From the NCBI GenBank assembly GCA_025738555.1, contig JAOVFP010000008.1, positions 1,984,001 to 2,048,000 on the forward strand: a DNA stretch of 64,000 nucleotides, read 5' to 3'. The notes beneath the pieces are model-generated. The model saw only the letters and a program-made list of their open reading frames with translations, was not told where the DNA came from and ran no database searches. The stretch is from Cyathus striatus (lineage: Eukaryota > Basidiomycota > Agaricomycetes > Agaricales > Nidulariaceae). Numbering within the stretch: the first letter of the stretch is position 1; each line of letters begins with the position of its first letter. Both the position numbers and the translations under genes were made by a program. Of the stretch, positions 47,530-58,345 are shown piece after piece.

Positions 47530-48530
47530 CTCCATGAGATCAGGTGGACTTCAAGTGGACTTCAGGTAGACTTCTGGGCTCTAGGTGGACTCTATTGGAC
47601 TCTACTGGACTACAGGTGAACTCTATTCAGGTGGACTTCAGTTAGAGCCAACTACCTGGACTCTACCTGAACTTTACACTTGCAAGGCACCTGTCTCTTA
47701 CATGGACTCTACCTGGACTCTATCTGAACTCTACCTGGACTTTGCACATACCAGGTACCTGTCTCTTACCTGGACTCCGCCTGAACTCTACCTGAACTCC
47801 ACCTGAACTCTACCTGGACTTTACACTTACCAAGTACCTGTCTCTTACCTGGACTCTACCTGGACTCTACCTGAACTTTACACTTACCAGGTACCTGTCT
47901 CTTACATGGACTCTACCTGGATTTTACACTTACCAAGTACCTGTCTCTTACCTGGACTCTACCTGAACTTTACACTTACCAGGTACCTGCCTCTTACATG
48001 GACTCTACCTGGACTCCACCTGGACTCCACCTGAACTCTATTTGGACTTTACACTTGCCAGGTACCTTTCTCTTACATGGACTCTACCTGGACTCCACCT
48101 AGACTCTACCTGAACTTTACACTTACCAGGTACCTGTCTCTTACATGAACTCTACCTGGACTCTACCTGGACTCTACCTGAACTTTACACTTACCAGATA
48201 CCTGTCTCTTACATGAACTCTACTTGGACTCTACCTGGACTCTACCTGGACTCTACCTGGATTTTACACTTACCAGGTACCTGTCTCTTACATGTACTCT
48301 ACCTAGACTCCACCTGGACTCTACCTGAACTTTACACTTACCAGGTACTTGTCTCTTACATGGATTGTACCTGGACTGTACCTGGACTTTATACTTACTA
48401 GCTATCTGTCTGTTACATAAACTATACCTGGACTCTACACTCACCAACTACCTGTGATTTACATGTACTTAACCTGGACTCTACCTGAACACTCTGCATG
48501 TACTATACACTGACTGACCTGGCTTTTTAG
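47530..48530. repeat. 3' subterminal repeats of element B
   Basis: Units of about 60-85 bases: GAACTTTACACTTACCAGGT, ACCTGTCTCTTACATGGACT and runs of CTACCTGGACT. The CTACCTGGACT monomer is the one that builds the left arm of the array element at 15755-17408. Similar words lie just inside the other end at 54655-54800. Confidence 0.85.
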
Positions 48531-48665
48531 AGTGCAAGGCATAAGCAATAAAAGCTGGTAGGTGTTGCTGAGACTGGGTGGTGAGAGTATAAGTAAAGCA
48601 GTTTAAAACAGTTAAATTTATCCCATACAGATATGTACACTAAATTCTATATATATATATACAAC

Positions 48666-51600
48666 CTAGTCAACTCTATCAATTTCAACTCCATTTGCTT
48701 CAACTTCCTCTTCATTTATCTGTTGTCCTGGCAGTTGTGTTTGCATGTTCTGGTTTTGTCTTTTATTTTGCTTTTGAATAACTCTTTGTGTATGAATAAA
48801 AAGCAATGCATGTAATGTCCAATTAAAGTTATCCACTGTCATTCTGTTAAGAATACTCTGAAAGCCTCCTAACCAAGCATTCAGCTGTTCACATGCCTGT
48901 ATAACAAATATTGGCAAAGTGTAAATAAGAGTATATTTAACTTACCTGAGTATTAAAAGCTCTTTTATAATGTTGATTTCCATGTACATCTCTTTCTACA
49001 ACCACTAGATTTGGAGCTGATCCATTTAAATGACTGGGGTTGCAATAGATGCGACATAGATAGTCTGTCACTCTGTAATTAATATAGTGATAAGAGTCCA
49101 CAACAAATCTTGTAGAAGTTTTCCAAATATTCCAATTATGTGAGTTGATCAAATATTTCAGAACAACACAAGCTTTATCAATGCATACATAGCTTGGCCT
49201 AGATTCTTGTGTTGGATATACATCTTCCAAGAAATTCATTATTTGAGCTGCACCTTCAGATTTTACAAATTTTGTCCATGCAATAACAACTCCACATGGT
49301 GCACAAATTGTTTCAACACAGTAGAATCAAGGAGCAGTAAAGTAATTATCAGGCTCCTGAGTTTCATTATTTGGCTGATCATGTGGTGGATTATTTCTTC
49401 TTCTCAATTGATGAAGCCAAGCTGGTCCACCTTCTTCTTCAGTTCTTCTTATAATTCTCTGAACTCCAAGTACAGATTGTCTCCCAAATCTAATAACATG
49501 ATCATACCACCTTTGTCTGTGGTTTACACATGCTTGAGAATTTGGCTCTTTAGCATTATAACAATTTTTAATTCGGCATCTTCCCTCATATTGACTTTCA
49601 TGCATTAGACAAAATACTCCTGTGCATGCATTTGCCAATTTTTCAGAACAATTTTGATAGGCACAATGAGTTGGCCCCATAACAATTCCATCAATAACTA
49701 CCATTTTAACCTTTGATTCAAGAGAATAATCAATTTCCATTTCATTACCAACAATGTTTTCTAACTCTGTATTGTCAGCATCTTGTTGTAGTGAAGGTAC
49801 AGTCCAATTTTCATCAATGCCTGCTACTGCAGCATTGTCATCAGCAGTTATGTAGTCTGCTGTTGCCTTATAATTATGAGTGCATTCATTACAAGAATGA
49901 TGTAGTACATTTCCAATAATTCCATTTTGTCCCAACACCTTATATGCCTCTGTAGTAATTTGCTGTATAGATAATCCATCAGGCATTATTAAAGTTTTAT
50001 TCATTGAAACAGATATTTGTCTAGTGGTTTCATGAATAAAGGCTTTCCATACTTGAAGTCTTGAAATAGGTGAATGGTCATTTTCTTCACCATTTGAAAA
50101 TGTATAATTCCAGAACTCTGTATATGCAGCAGTAGATGCATGAAAATGATATACTGAATTAACAACCATATTGGTAAACAATCTATCAGCCCAAATATTT
50201 TGTCCAATTTTCAAATATTTTGCTTTATTAAAAGTCAATCTGTCTTTAGAGCTAACAATTTGCTGTATAGATAATCCATCAGGCATTATTAAAGTTTTAT
50301 TCATTGAAACAGATATTTGTCTAGTGGTTTCATGAATAAAGGCTTTCCATACTTGAAGTCTTGAAATAGGTGAATGGTCATTTTCTTCACCATTTGAAAA
50401 TGTATAATTCCAGAACTCTGTATATGCAGCAGTAGATGCATGAAAATGATATACTGAATTAACAACCATATTGGTAAACAATCTATCAGCCCAAATATTT
50501 TGTCCAATTTTCAAATATTTTGCTTTATTAAAAGTCAATCTGTCTTTAGAGCTAACATTTGGATTGTGTTGAGAATCTTCTGATTCAGAAGCAAAGTTAA
50601 GACTTTTATGGTCTGCATAATATATAGCTTTACATTTTGTACAATACCCAGAAACAATTTGAGCATTTTCATATGATTTAATTCCTTTTATTAGAGTGAC
50701 TTGTGTTCTGTCACGTTCACGAGTATTTATATGCAATGCTCTTCCAGTACATTCTTTCTTTAAAGTAGAACAAGTAATACAAGCAGGACAAATAAGCAGA
50801 ACAGGTTCAATTTCATTCATAGATTCCAATAGAGATGTCATTCTATCTAGCTTTTTAGAGATTACAGATATTTTTGTTGAACCTAAAATGCTTGGGTTTT
50901 CAGAGGAGTTAAACTCTTTGCTATTATTCTTAATGAGATGATCAGGAATGTTGAAATGTGAGATTATAAGATTTTTCACAACTTCCTCCTTATTGGTGGA
51001 AGGTCCAGCAGCTCCAGAAGCAATAGACTCAGTTCTTTGTTCAGTATCAGCACCCTCCTGATAAAAATGAGCTTTAAGATAAATTGATAATCAAAGTATA
51101 ACTTACAGCTAAAATTTCCAGAACATATTTATTATTATCATTTATTTGCGAAGTAACAGTGCTTGTCTTCTTTTCCTGAATACTTAAGTAGTGACCTTTC
51201 AAACTCCAATTATCATTTTCATGCACAGAAATTCTGGCATTTTTCTCTATTAACATTGTTAGAAAATATTTCAAACAGTATAAAATATAATAATACATAC
51301 TTGCAATAGGTGAGTAACAATCACCTACATGTTCAAGTAGAGCCTTAAGATCACACAATGGCTCCTGATTACTGATAACAAAATTGGCCTTTGGAGCATC
51401 TGACTTAAGAAATAAATGGATTTTGCCATTATTATTTTCTGGAGGCATAATAAATGGATCTACACAAATAAAGGTTAGATAGTCCAATCTCATAAAATAG
51501 CTACTATCTTACCCTCTTCATCATCTCCATAATTATATGTGTTTCCTACTGCATGTCCACATGAGAACCCTCCCATTGTATGTGATGCCCCTTGAAGTTC

Positions 51601-52464
51601 ATCCTTGCTCAAACCAGATGTTGCTGAACTATGTGACTCAGAGTGATGTGAGACTTTACTTATAGAGTGGCAGTTATCAGTAGGACTAGATGGTGCACGT
51701 CCATGCTTAAGAACTGGCAGAGATTTCTTTGGAGTGATATCTATATCAACATCCATAAGTTCACTTTCTTCCTTCTCTGCATTCTCAATTCTAGCATTGG
51801 TACTTATTTCCTCCATTTGATTATCAATTAAATTTTCATCTGAATTCTTAGAATCATCCTCAGAACCATTCTCAGAACCATCCTCAGATTTGGATGTGTT
51901 ATCAATTTCAATCTCAGTATTAGAACTTTCAGGTAAGTTCCCAGATGCCTTATCAGCAAGCAAAGAATTCAAAGCCATAGTTTCCAATCTAGCCAAAGGC
52001 ATTAAAATCTCATCTTCATTGAGAGTCACTTATATCAGCCACAGGAGTTTGAGTTGACTGAATTGATGCAGAGCTTGCAGAACTTGCAGAGATGTGAGGA
52101 GGAGGAGCAATAGAAATGCCCTCCTCTGCTAATACTGGCTCCACTCTTTAACAATATCAGAAAATATAACAAGTAGTTAGAGAATAATAAATACAGAGTA
52201 AGCTTCTCAGGAGTCTCAGCATTTTCATCATCTTGAAGTCTCTGAACTGAGGTCTTTCTATGTTTCATAAATTTTAACAAGTAGATAAAGCAAGAATTAA
52301 TATAAAACATACTTTGTTTTCTTTGTCTTGTTCACTTTAGCTGCCTTTCCACCCTTATTAGTGCTTTTCTGTGCATTTTCTGAGTTTTTTGGACCAAATC
52401 TAAGAGATCTCTGATTGTTTTCTGTGTTTTCTGTAATGTTTGAAGATTTTCTGGTGCCAACCAT
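48666..52464 (-). pseudogene. KDZ transposase (CxC5-CxC6) of element B, fused form
   Basis: Starts MVGTRKSSNITEN at 52464; short intron 52312 downwards, then TSVQRLQDDENAETPEKL as in A. The middle exons carry LQGASHTMGG, AVGNTYNYGD. A further exon (EGADTEQRTES onward, near 51057) runs straight into the CxC5 block (CPACITCSTLKKECTG, YCTKCKAIYYADHKS), so accessory and transposase parts form one gene. CxC6: HCAYQNC, GVFCLMH, CRIKNC, CVNHRQRW. Catalytic part: APCGVVIAWTKF, YVCIDKACVVL, FVVDSYHYINYR; last exon 48896-48666 with ACEQLNAWLGGFQSIL after an intron at 48897-48945. Lesions: TGA at 49327-49329 where A has CGA, a frame change near 52030, and a 300-base duplication. The catalytic end is intact otherwise. 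Confidence 0.88.
49957..50556 (-). repeat. Perfect 300-base in-frame tandem duplication in the transposase
   Basis: 49957-50256 and 50257-50556 appear identical base for base and keep the frame, doubling a 100-residue block (VSSKDRLTFNKAKYLKIGQ ... LIMPDGLSIQQI). Elements A has a single copy. The block contains the conserved HFHASTAA region. Confidence 0.95.
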
Positions 52465-52859
52465 AATGAAATGTATGAGAATAGTAGTAGGAACAAGTAG
52501 AAAGCAGTTGAGTGTGTATCTGGAGTGTGGGTGGAAGGGAAGAAAGAAGTTCTCAGGCCACCATGTCATATATATGAAGATCAAGTAATGACTATTAATA
52601 TCTATCAAGCCTTACTCAATCTGCACTTCCTTCACATGTCCATTTTCAGATTCACTCACACAAATTCAAGCCTCATGCTGTCAACACTATTTAAAGAATG
52701 CAATATAATTAGAAGAATCAATCCATAATGGATCAATTCTTCATTGTATACTATGTTGTCAATAACATAAATATAATATATAATTAGAAGAATTGATCCA
52801 ATAATGGATTGATTCTTCATTGTATAGTACATTGTCAATAACATAAATATAATACTTGT

Positions 52860-54260
52860 ACATAGTGAAGGTGGGGCGAATGGGCATGTGCATGTGCGTG
52901 GGAGTGGGCAAAGGTGAGGGTGAGGGCGAGAGCGAGAGGGGAAGAGGGCAAAGGAGAGGTCGAGGAAGAAGGGAGGAGACATATGCCCTTGTCTTGCAAG
53001 TGATAAGGGCATAGCGACATGGAGAGGGGAGGAAATATATGCCTTCGTCACTTGTAAGATGAAGGCAGAGAGGGGGCGGGGCAGTGGGCAAGAGGAGAAG
53101 ACACCTGCTCTCATCTGCAAGTGATGAGGGTGAGGGGAGTGGGAGAGGGGAGAAGACACTTGCCCTTGTCACTTGCAGATGAGGCAAGGGAGAGGGAGGG
53201 AGAGGGGGAGGCCATATATGCCTTGTCACTTGCAAGACAAGGGCAGAGGGGGCATGGGGCCATGAGTGAGAGAAGATGCTCGCCCTCATCACTTGCAGAT
53301 GAGGCAAGGGAGAGGGAGAGGGGGGAGGCCATATACACCTTGTCACTTGCGAGACAAGGGTAGACAGGGTATGGGGCTGTGGGCGAGGAGAGAGGACGCT
53401 CGCCCTCATCACTTGCAGATGAGACGAGGGAGAGGGAGAGGGGGGGAGGCCATATACACCTCGTCACTTGCGAGACGAGGGCAGAGGGGGCATGGTGCCA
53501 TGAGCAAGGAGAGAAGATGCTCACCCTTGTCACTTGCAGATGAAGGTGAGGGAGAGGGAAAGTGGGGGGGGAAACCATATATGCCTTGTCACTTGTGAGA
53601 CAAGGGCATAGAGGAGGCGTGTGGCTGTGGGTGAGACGAGGGTGAGGGAGACAACAAGGAAGAGGGGAGGAAATAAGTGCCCTTGTCACTTGTGAGACAA
53701 GGGCTGAGAAGAGGTGCAGGGCTGTGGGCAAGGAGAGAGGATACTTGCCCTTGTCACTTGCAGATGAGAGTGCGGGAGACAGTGCAGGAGACAGTGAGGG
53801 AGGGGAGGAAATATGTGCCCTCGTCACTTGCGAGATGAGAGCAAGGGAAACAGTGAGGGAGGGGAGGAAACAAGCACCCTCGTCACTTGTGAGACAAGGG
53901 AGAGGGAAACAGTGAGGGAGGGAATGAAACAATTGCCCTCATCACTTGTGAGACAAGGGCAGAGAGGGGGTGTGAGGCTATGGGCAAGGGAGATGGCGAA
54001 GGAGGAGGAGACTGGCATGTGGAGAAGCTAGCAGCCAGCGAAGACACTTGCCCCCATCACTTGCAGACAAGAGTGGGGGAGAGTGAGAGGGGGTTAGTTG
54101 CTTGTACTCATCACTTGCAAGACGAGCGAAGGCACATGGCGGTTCTTGATGTGGTTATGTGTGGTGTTACACATGAGAGAGGGAGGAGGGGAACAAGAAG
54201 ACATTGGCCATGTCACGTCACTGGCAAGACAGAGGCTGCTTGATGCCACGCTCGTCAATT
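52860..54260 (-). repeat. Minisatellite at the 5' side of the element B gene
   Basis: Units of about 120 bases on the plus strand: CTCGCCCTCATCACTTGCAG, ATGAGGCAAGGGAGAGGGAG, GCCATATACACCTCGTCACT, TGCGAGACGAGGGCAGAGG. On the coding (minus) strand it is C-rich. Long frames on both strands are artefacts of the repeat. 52610-52860 also holds a ~75-base duplication (AATTAGAAGAATCRATCCA, 52700 and 52780). Confidence 0.85.
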
Positions 54261-54490
54261 GCTAGATGAGGGGATGAGATGGGGGAGGGGATGAGATGAT
54301 GAATGAGGGGAGAGGGGGGGAGGAAGAAGGAGGAGCAGAGAACAGAGGAAGGAAGAGGGAGGAGCCATTATCATTTGCGATGATGACGAAATGCGCAGCA
54401 CTGGCAGTTTGTGGCAGTGTGCACAGCATGTGACATTTCACCCTGAGGTTGGCTATAGGGAGTTGCATGTCAGTACTAACAATGACCAAA

Positions 54491-54597
54491 TGGCCTAGCA
54501 GTTAGTGATGCATCAGTTAGTGCTTGTTAAGTGCCAGCTATCCTCAACGTTGATGGTTCAATTCTCTGTGGTAACATTTATTAAATTAATTTTTTTC
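54491..54597 (+). ncRNA. tRNA-like (SINE-type) sequence
   Basis: TGGCCTAGCAGTTAGTG (54491-54507) fits the polymerase III A box and GGTTCAATTCT (54555-54565) the B box, 64 bases apart as in a long-variable-arm tRNA. TTTTTTT at 54591-54597 could terminate. The acceptor stem pairs poorly, so a tRNA-derived SINE or decayed tRNA gene is more likely than a working tRNA. Confidence 0.45.
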
Positions 54598-54837
54598 CTA
54601 TATTATAATTAAGAAACCCTGTTATAATTGTCTAGTATGAAGTACAGCAAAAATCATGTGAACTACAGGTAAAGTCCAGTATTCTACCTGAAGTCCAGAA
54701 CTGTACCTGGACTGTACCTGGACTGCACCTGAACTCAACCTGAACTGCACATAGGATGGCAGCATTCTCATAGTTCAGGTGGAGTCCTGGACTTCAGGTG
54801 GACTCCACCTAATTTCGTGGAGAAGTGCAATGAACTC

Positions 54838-55989
54838 TGAAATGACTTGGGTGAGTACAAATTCCTAGTGGCTGACAGTGACTCACCCAATCTACTGTTT
54901 CTTCTTAGCAAGAGTGCCATATTCCTATTATGAATAATTAAAGAAAGTATCTTACATCCTTGACAGCCTTGGGAACTAGAGCAGTCAGTATTCTGCAATC
55001 TAGACGACCATCTGATGTTCATGGGATGGGGAGTGGCCAGAGGAGTGGAGGACGACTTTGCCATGTTCCGCAACTTTGGAAATCTGGCAATAGAAAACCA
55101 CCTCTGAATATAACTAGAATTTGATATATCATCATAATTGCTAGGCTGTTACCTAAGCCTGTGGATTTTCTGGCATCATACTATGAAACACAAGTTTTGC
55201 AGATACACTGGGGTATGTTCCACCAAGCATATTGTTTGAATACTGAAAATCTGATCTAGCATTTGAGATCATAAACAAGTTGAATTTATATAACTAGAGA
55301 TAATGTTGAAAGGTCAATTTGTTTTAAAACCCCTACCAAGGAGATAATGGAGAAAGGAATTTTTTTGATATATTTTAGAAGACCACTGCATAGCCATAAA
55401 CCCTGTTTACTAACTTGGAAAGTCCACCTGTGGGTCGCTGATGGATACTATTCCATTCAACATTACTATCATGATCCAGGGTGTTGCAAATTTGTTTGGA
55501 AACCTCTTCAGATTTTGTCATTATTGCCCACATCCACTTCATATTTTACACACCGATAGGTATACATCTGAAATATATTACTTACAAATTATATAAGAAT
55601 ATACTTACTGCTCAAAATTGTATGAAGCACATAGCGTGGCCTAGTCCAAAATCAGTGGCAATGGGATTTGTAAACAAATCATGGCATTGTCCACTGGCTT
55701 CAGCTTGTCGTCCCTTTGATAGTGATGGATCTTCAAGCAGAGATCAGAATTCAATGTGTCTCGAGAATAGATGTCATGCTCTGCATCTTCAAATGGAATA
55801 TCTTCACTTCTTCCTACTCAGTTTCCATTCTGTCTTTCATATTATGATCTGTCATATATTAATATCATGTTTTCTAAGTTATATTTCTTTAGAGTAGATG
55901 TTAGAAGCGAAACAGTACAATTTTTACATTTGCAAGACATAAATTGTATTCTGTATTTATGAAAAATGGAAATATCCTCTTGTATTTTG
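54838..55989. other. No settled gene; exon-like fragments
   Basis: On the minus strand an exon-like piece (MAKSSSTPLATPHPMNIRWS, 55058 down to about 54960, followed by GTAAGATA) could begin a gene cut by element B. On the plus strand 55640-55800 reads SWHCPLASACRPFDSDGSSS and CLENRCHALHLQMEY. Neither is recognised and neither can be joined with confidence. Confidence 0.3.
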
Positions 55990-58140
55990 CAGACTTGAGC
56001 AGAAGAGATGTATCATTTTCAATCCCAAGAGTTTTTGAGGTAAGTGTGTGAAGGGTGTGTGTCAAAAAATGCAAGTTTGCATATCTATGACACTTTGCAT
56101 ACCAATGATCATGATAGTATAGTATTTGGCTTCCTGGAATTAATAATCTACAAATTTCACAGTACAGTATGCATGTAGTCCAGAGAGCTATTAAAACAAG
56201 TTCATGTTCATACAGTAACTACTGAGCAAGGAATATGAGTATTTGAGCAGGGCACATAATGTATTTTGATGGAACCTAAATGCACTCAACATTATAGTAT
56301 CTGGCTTTCTAGAATTAATAATCTGTATTTGATTGTTTCACAATATCTTTTCAAGGTTACTTGTCTTGTATTTTGCAGATTTGAGCAGAAGAGATATATA
56401 ATTTTCAATCCCAAGAGTTTTGAGGTAAGTATGCAAAGGGTATGTGTCGAAAAATGCAAGTTTGCATACCCATGACACTTTGCATACTGATGATCATGAT
56501 AGTATAGTATCTGGCTTCCTGGAATTAATAATTTATATATTTCATGGTACAGTATGCATGTAGTCCAGAGAGCTATTAAAACGAGTTCATGTTCATACAG
56601 TTACTACTGAGCAAGGTATGGCAATACCAGTAATTTACACTCCCCCAAGAGGTCTGTACGGATCTGTACAGATCTGCCTGTAATCCCAAAATTCCGTACG
56701 GATCCGTACAGACCTGTACAGACCTGTATAGATACCATACAGAATTTATATAGTAGCTATTATTATTATTAGAGGTGATTATTCTACATGGATTCCATAC
56801 ATATTCTGCATGGATTCTGAGTGGATTTATGCATTGCTGCCTTGTCACACATGTCAAGTGTAACCCTAGGTGAAAAGTGTCACACTATACAAAATCCATA
56901 ATACACTCAATATATAGTATCATTCTCAATGCATAGTATCACTTAATGCATAGTGTTATGCTTAATGCATAGTGTCACACTCAATACTTAGTGTCATGCT
57001 TAATGTATAGTGTTATGTTTAATGTATAGTGTCACACTTAATGCATAGTGTCATGTTTAATGTATAGTGTGACACTTAACACTTAGTGTCACACTCAACA
57101 CCTAGTGTCACGCTTATAGTGTCACATTTAACATATAGTGTCACACTCAACACCTAGTGTCACGCTTATAGTGTCACATTTAACATATAGTGTCACACTC
57201 AACACTTAGTATCACACTCAACACTTAGTATCACACTCAACACCTAGTGTCATGCTTATAGTGTCACATCTAATGTATAGTGTCACACTCAATACCTAGT
57301 ATCACACTCAACACCTAGTGTCATGCTCAATACTTAGTATCACACTCAACACCTAGTGTCACGCTTATAGTGTCACATTTAATGTATAGTGTCACACTCA
57401 ACACCTAGTGTCACACTCAACACCTAGTATCACACTCAACACCTAGTGTCACGCTTATAGTGTCACATTTAATGTATAGTGTCACACTCAACATCTAGTA
57501 TCACACTCAACACCTAGTGTCATGCTTAATGCAGAGTGTCACATGCAAGGAAATAAGTATAATAAAATTCTTTACAGATTCTGTACAGAATCTGTACAGA
57601 ATTTTCAGGTCTGTAATGCGGAATTCCAAGGAATTCTGCATAATCCGTATGGAATTTTCGGAATCTGTGCGGAATCTGTACAGACCCAAAAAAACCTCTG
57701 CCAAAATAAAAAAAATCTGTGCAGATTCTGCATGGATTCCAAAAATTCTGTATGGATTCCACACGGATTCCGTACAGATTCCATGTGGATCCATACAGAA
57801 CACATGGCTAAGTGTAAAGAGCTTGGCAATACAAGTATTTGAGTAGGGTGCATAATATATTTTGATGGAACACAACTGCATTCAACATAATAGTATCTGG
57901 CTTCCTGGAATTAATAATCTATAAATTTCATGGTACAGTAGGCATGTAGCCTGAGGAGCTATTAAAACAAGTACATGCTCATACAGTAACTACTGAGCAA
58001 GGTATGGCAATATGAGTGTTTGAGCAGGGAACATAATGTATTTTGATGGAAACCAATTGCACTCAATGTTATAGTATCTTGCTTTCTAGAATTAATAATC
58101 TGTATTCAATTGTTTCATGATATCTTTTCAAGGTTACTCA
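55990..58140. repeat. Cluster of ~385-base repeats
   Basis: The unit (TTGAGCAGAAGAGATRTATC, GAGTTTTGAGGTAAGTRTG, GCATACCCATGACACTTTGC, GGCTTCCTGGAATTAATAAT, CTACTGAGCAAGG, GCACATAATGTATTTTGATG) occurs at 55990-56375, 56376 onward, and again at 57833-58140. The second unit is interrupted by element D. Each has a possible small exon before GTAAGT, so a duplicated gene piece is possible. Confidence 0.75.
56628..57824. mobile_element. Short noncoding KDZ-type element D
   Basis: 1,197 bases flanked by the exact 8-base duplication GGCAATAC (56620-56627 and 57825-57832). One end starts CAGTAATTTACACTCCCCC; the other, read inwards, starts AAGCTCTTTACACTTAG, the KDZ end pair. Subterminal parts (56660-56760 and 57570-57800) are palindromic GTACGGATCTGTACAGATC-type words; the centre (56870-57540) is an array of ~20-22-base TAGTGTCACACTCAACAC units. 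The uninterrupted version of the target lies in the neighbouring repeat at about 57995-58030 (GCAAGGTATGGCAATA), proving insertion. No gene. Confidence 0.9.
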
Positions 58141-58345
58141 TATATCTCTCTGTGTGTTCGTCTCTGCACATTGCATGTAAATCTTGACATTGACTTCAAG
58201 CTCAAGCAGTACAAAATCAGCAAATACCTCATAATATTTAGTGTCTACTCATTTTTCTTAGCATAGTCATCCACAAATGGCATGATTCACGAGATCTCTA
58301 ATTTATTAGCATTATTATTGAAGAAACACTAGTAAGCAGCACTAT

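Larger units (their letters stand above)
47515..54837 (-). mobile_element. KDZ DNA transposon, element B (inverted)
   Basis: The left boundary at 47515 begins CAGTATATTGCACTCCTCC and the right boundary, read inwards from 54837, begins GAGTTCATTGCACTTCTCC then ACGAAATTAGGTGGA: the two end types of the family. The transposase (48666-52464) reads on the minus strand, with subterminal repeats at its 3' side (47530-48530) and a minisatellite at its 5' side (52860-54260), the same order as in A and C. The flanking octamers (GTGAAAAA and TGAAATGA) do not match, so rearrangement or an end of another copy is possible; the pairing of ends is therefore less certain than for A, C and D. Confidence 0.7.

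Noticed and set aside
53111..53932. 273-codon minus-strand frame
   Set aside because: It is produced by the element B minisatellite; no start context or conserved part.
47507..54845. Target duplication for element B
   Set aside because: Octamers GTGAAAAA and TGAAATGA do not match, so no duplication is claimed.
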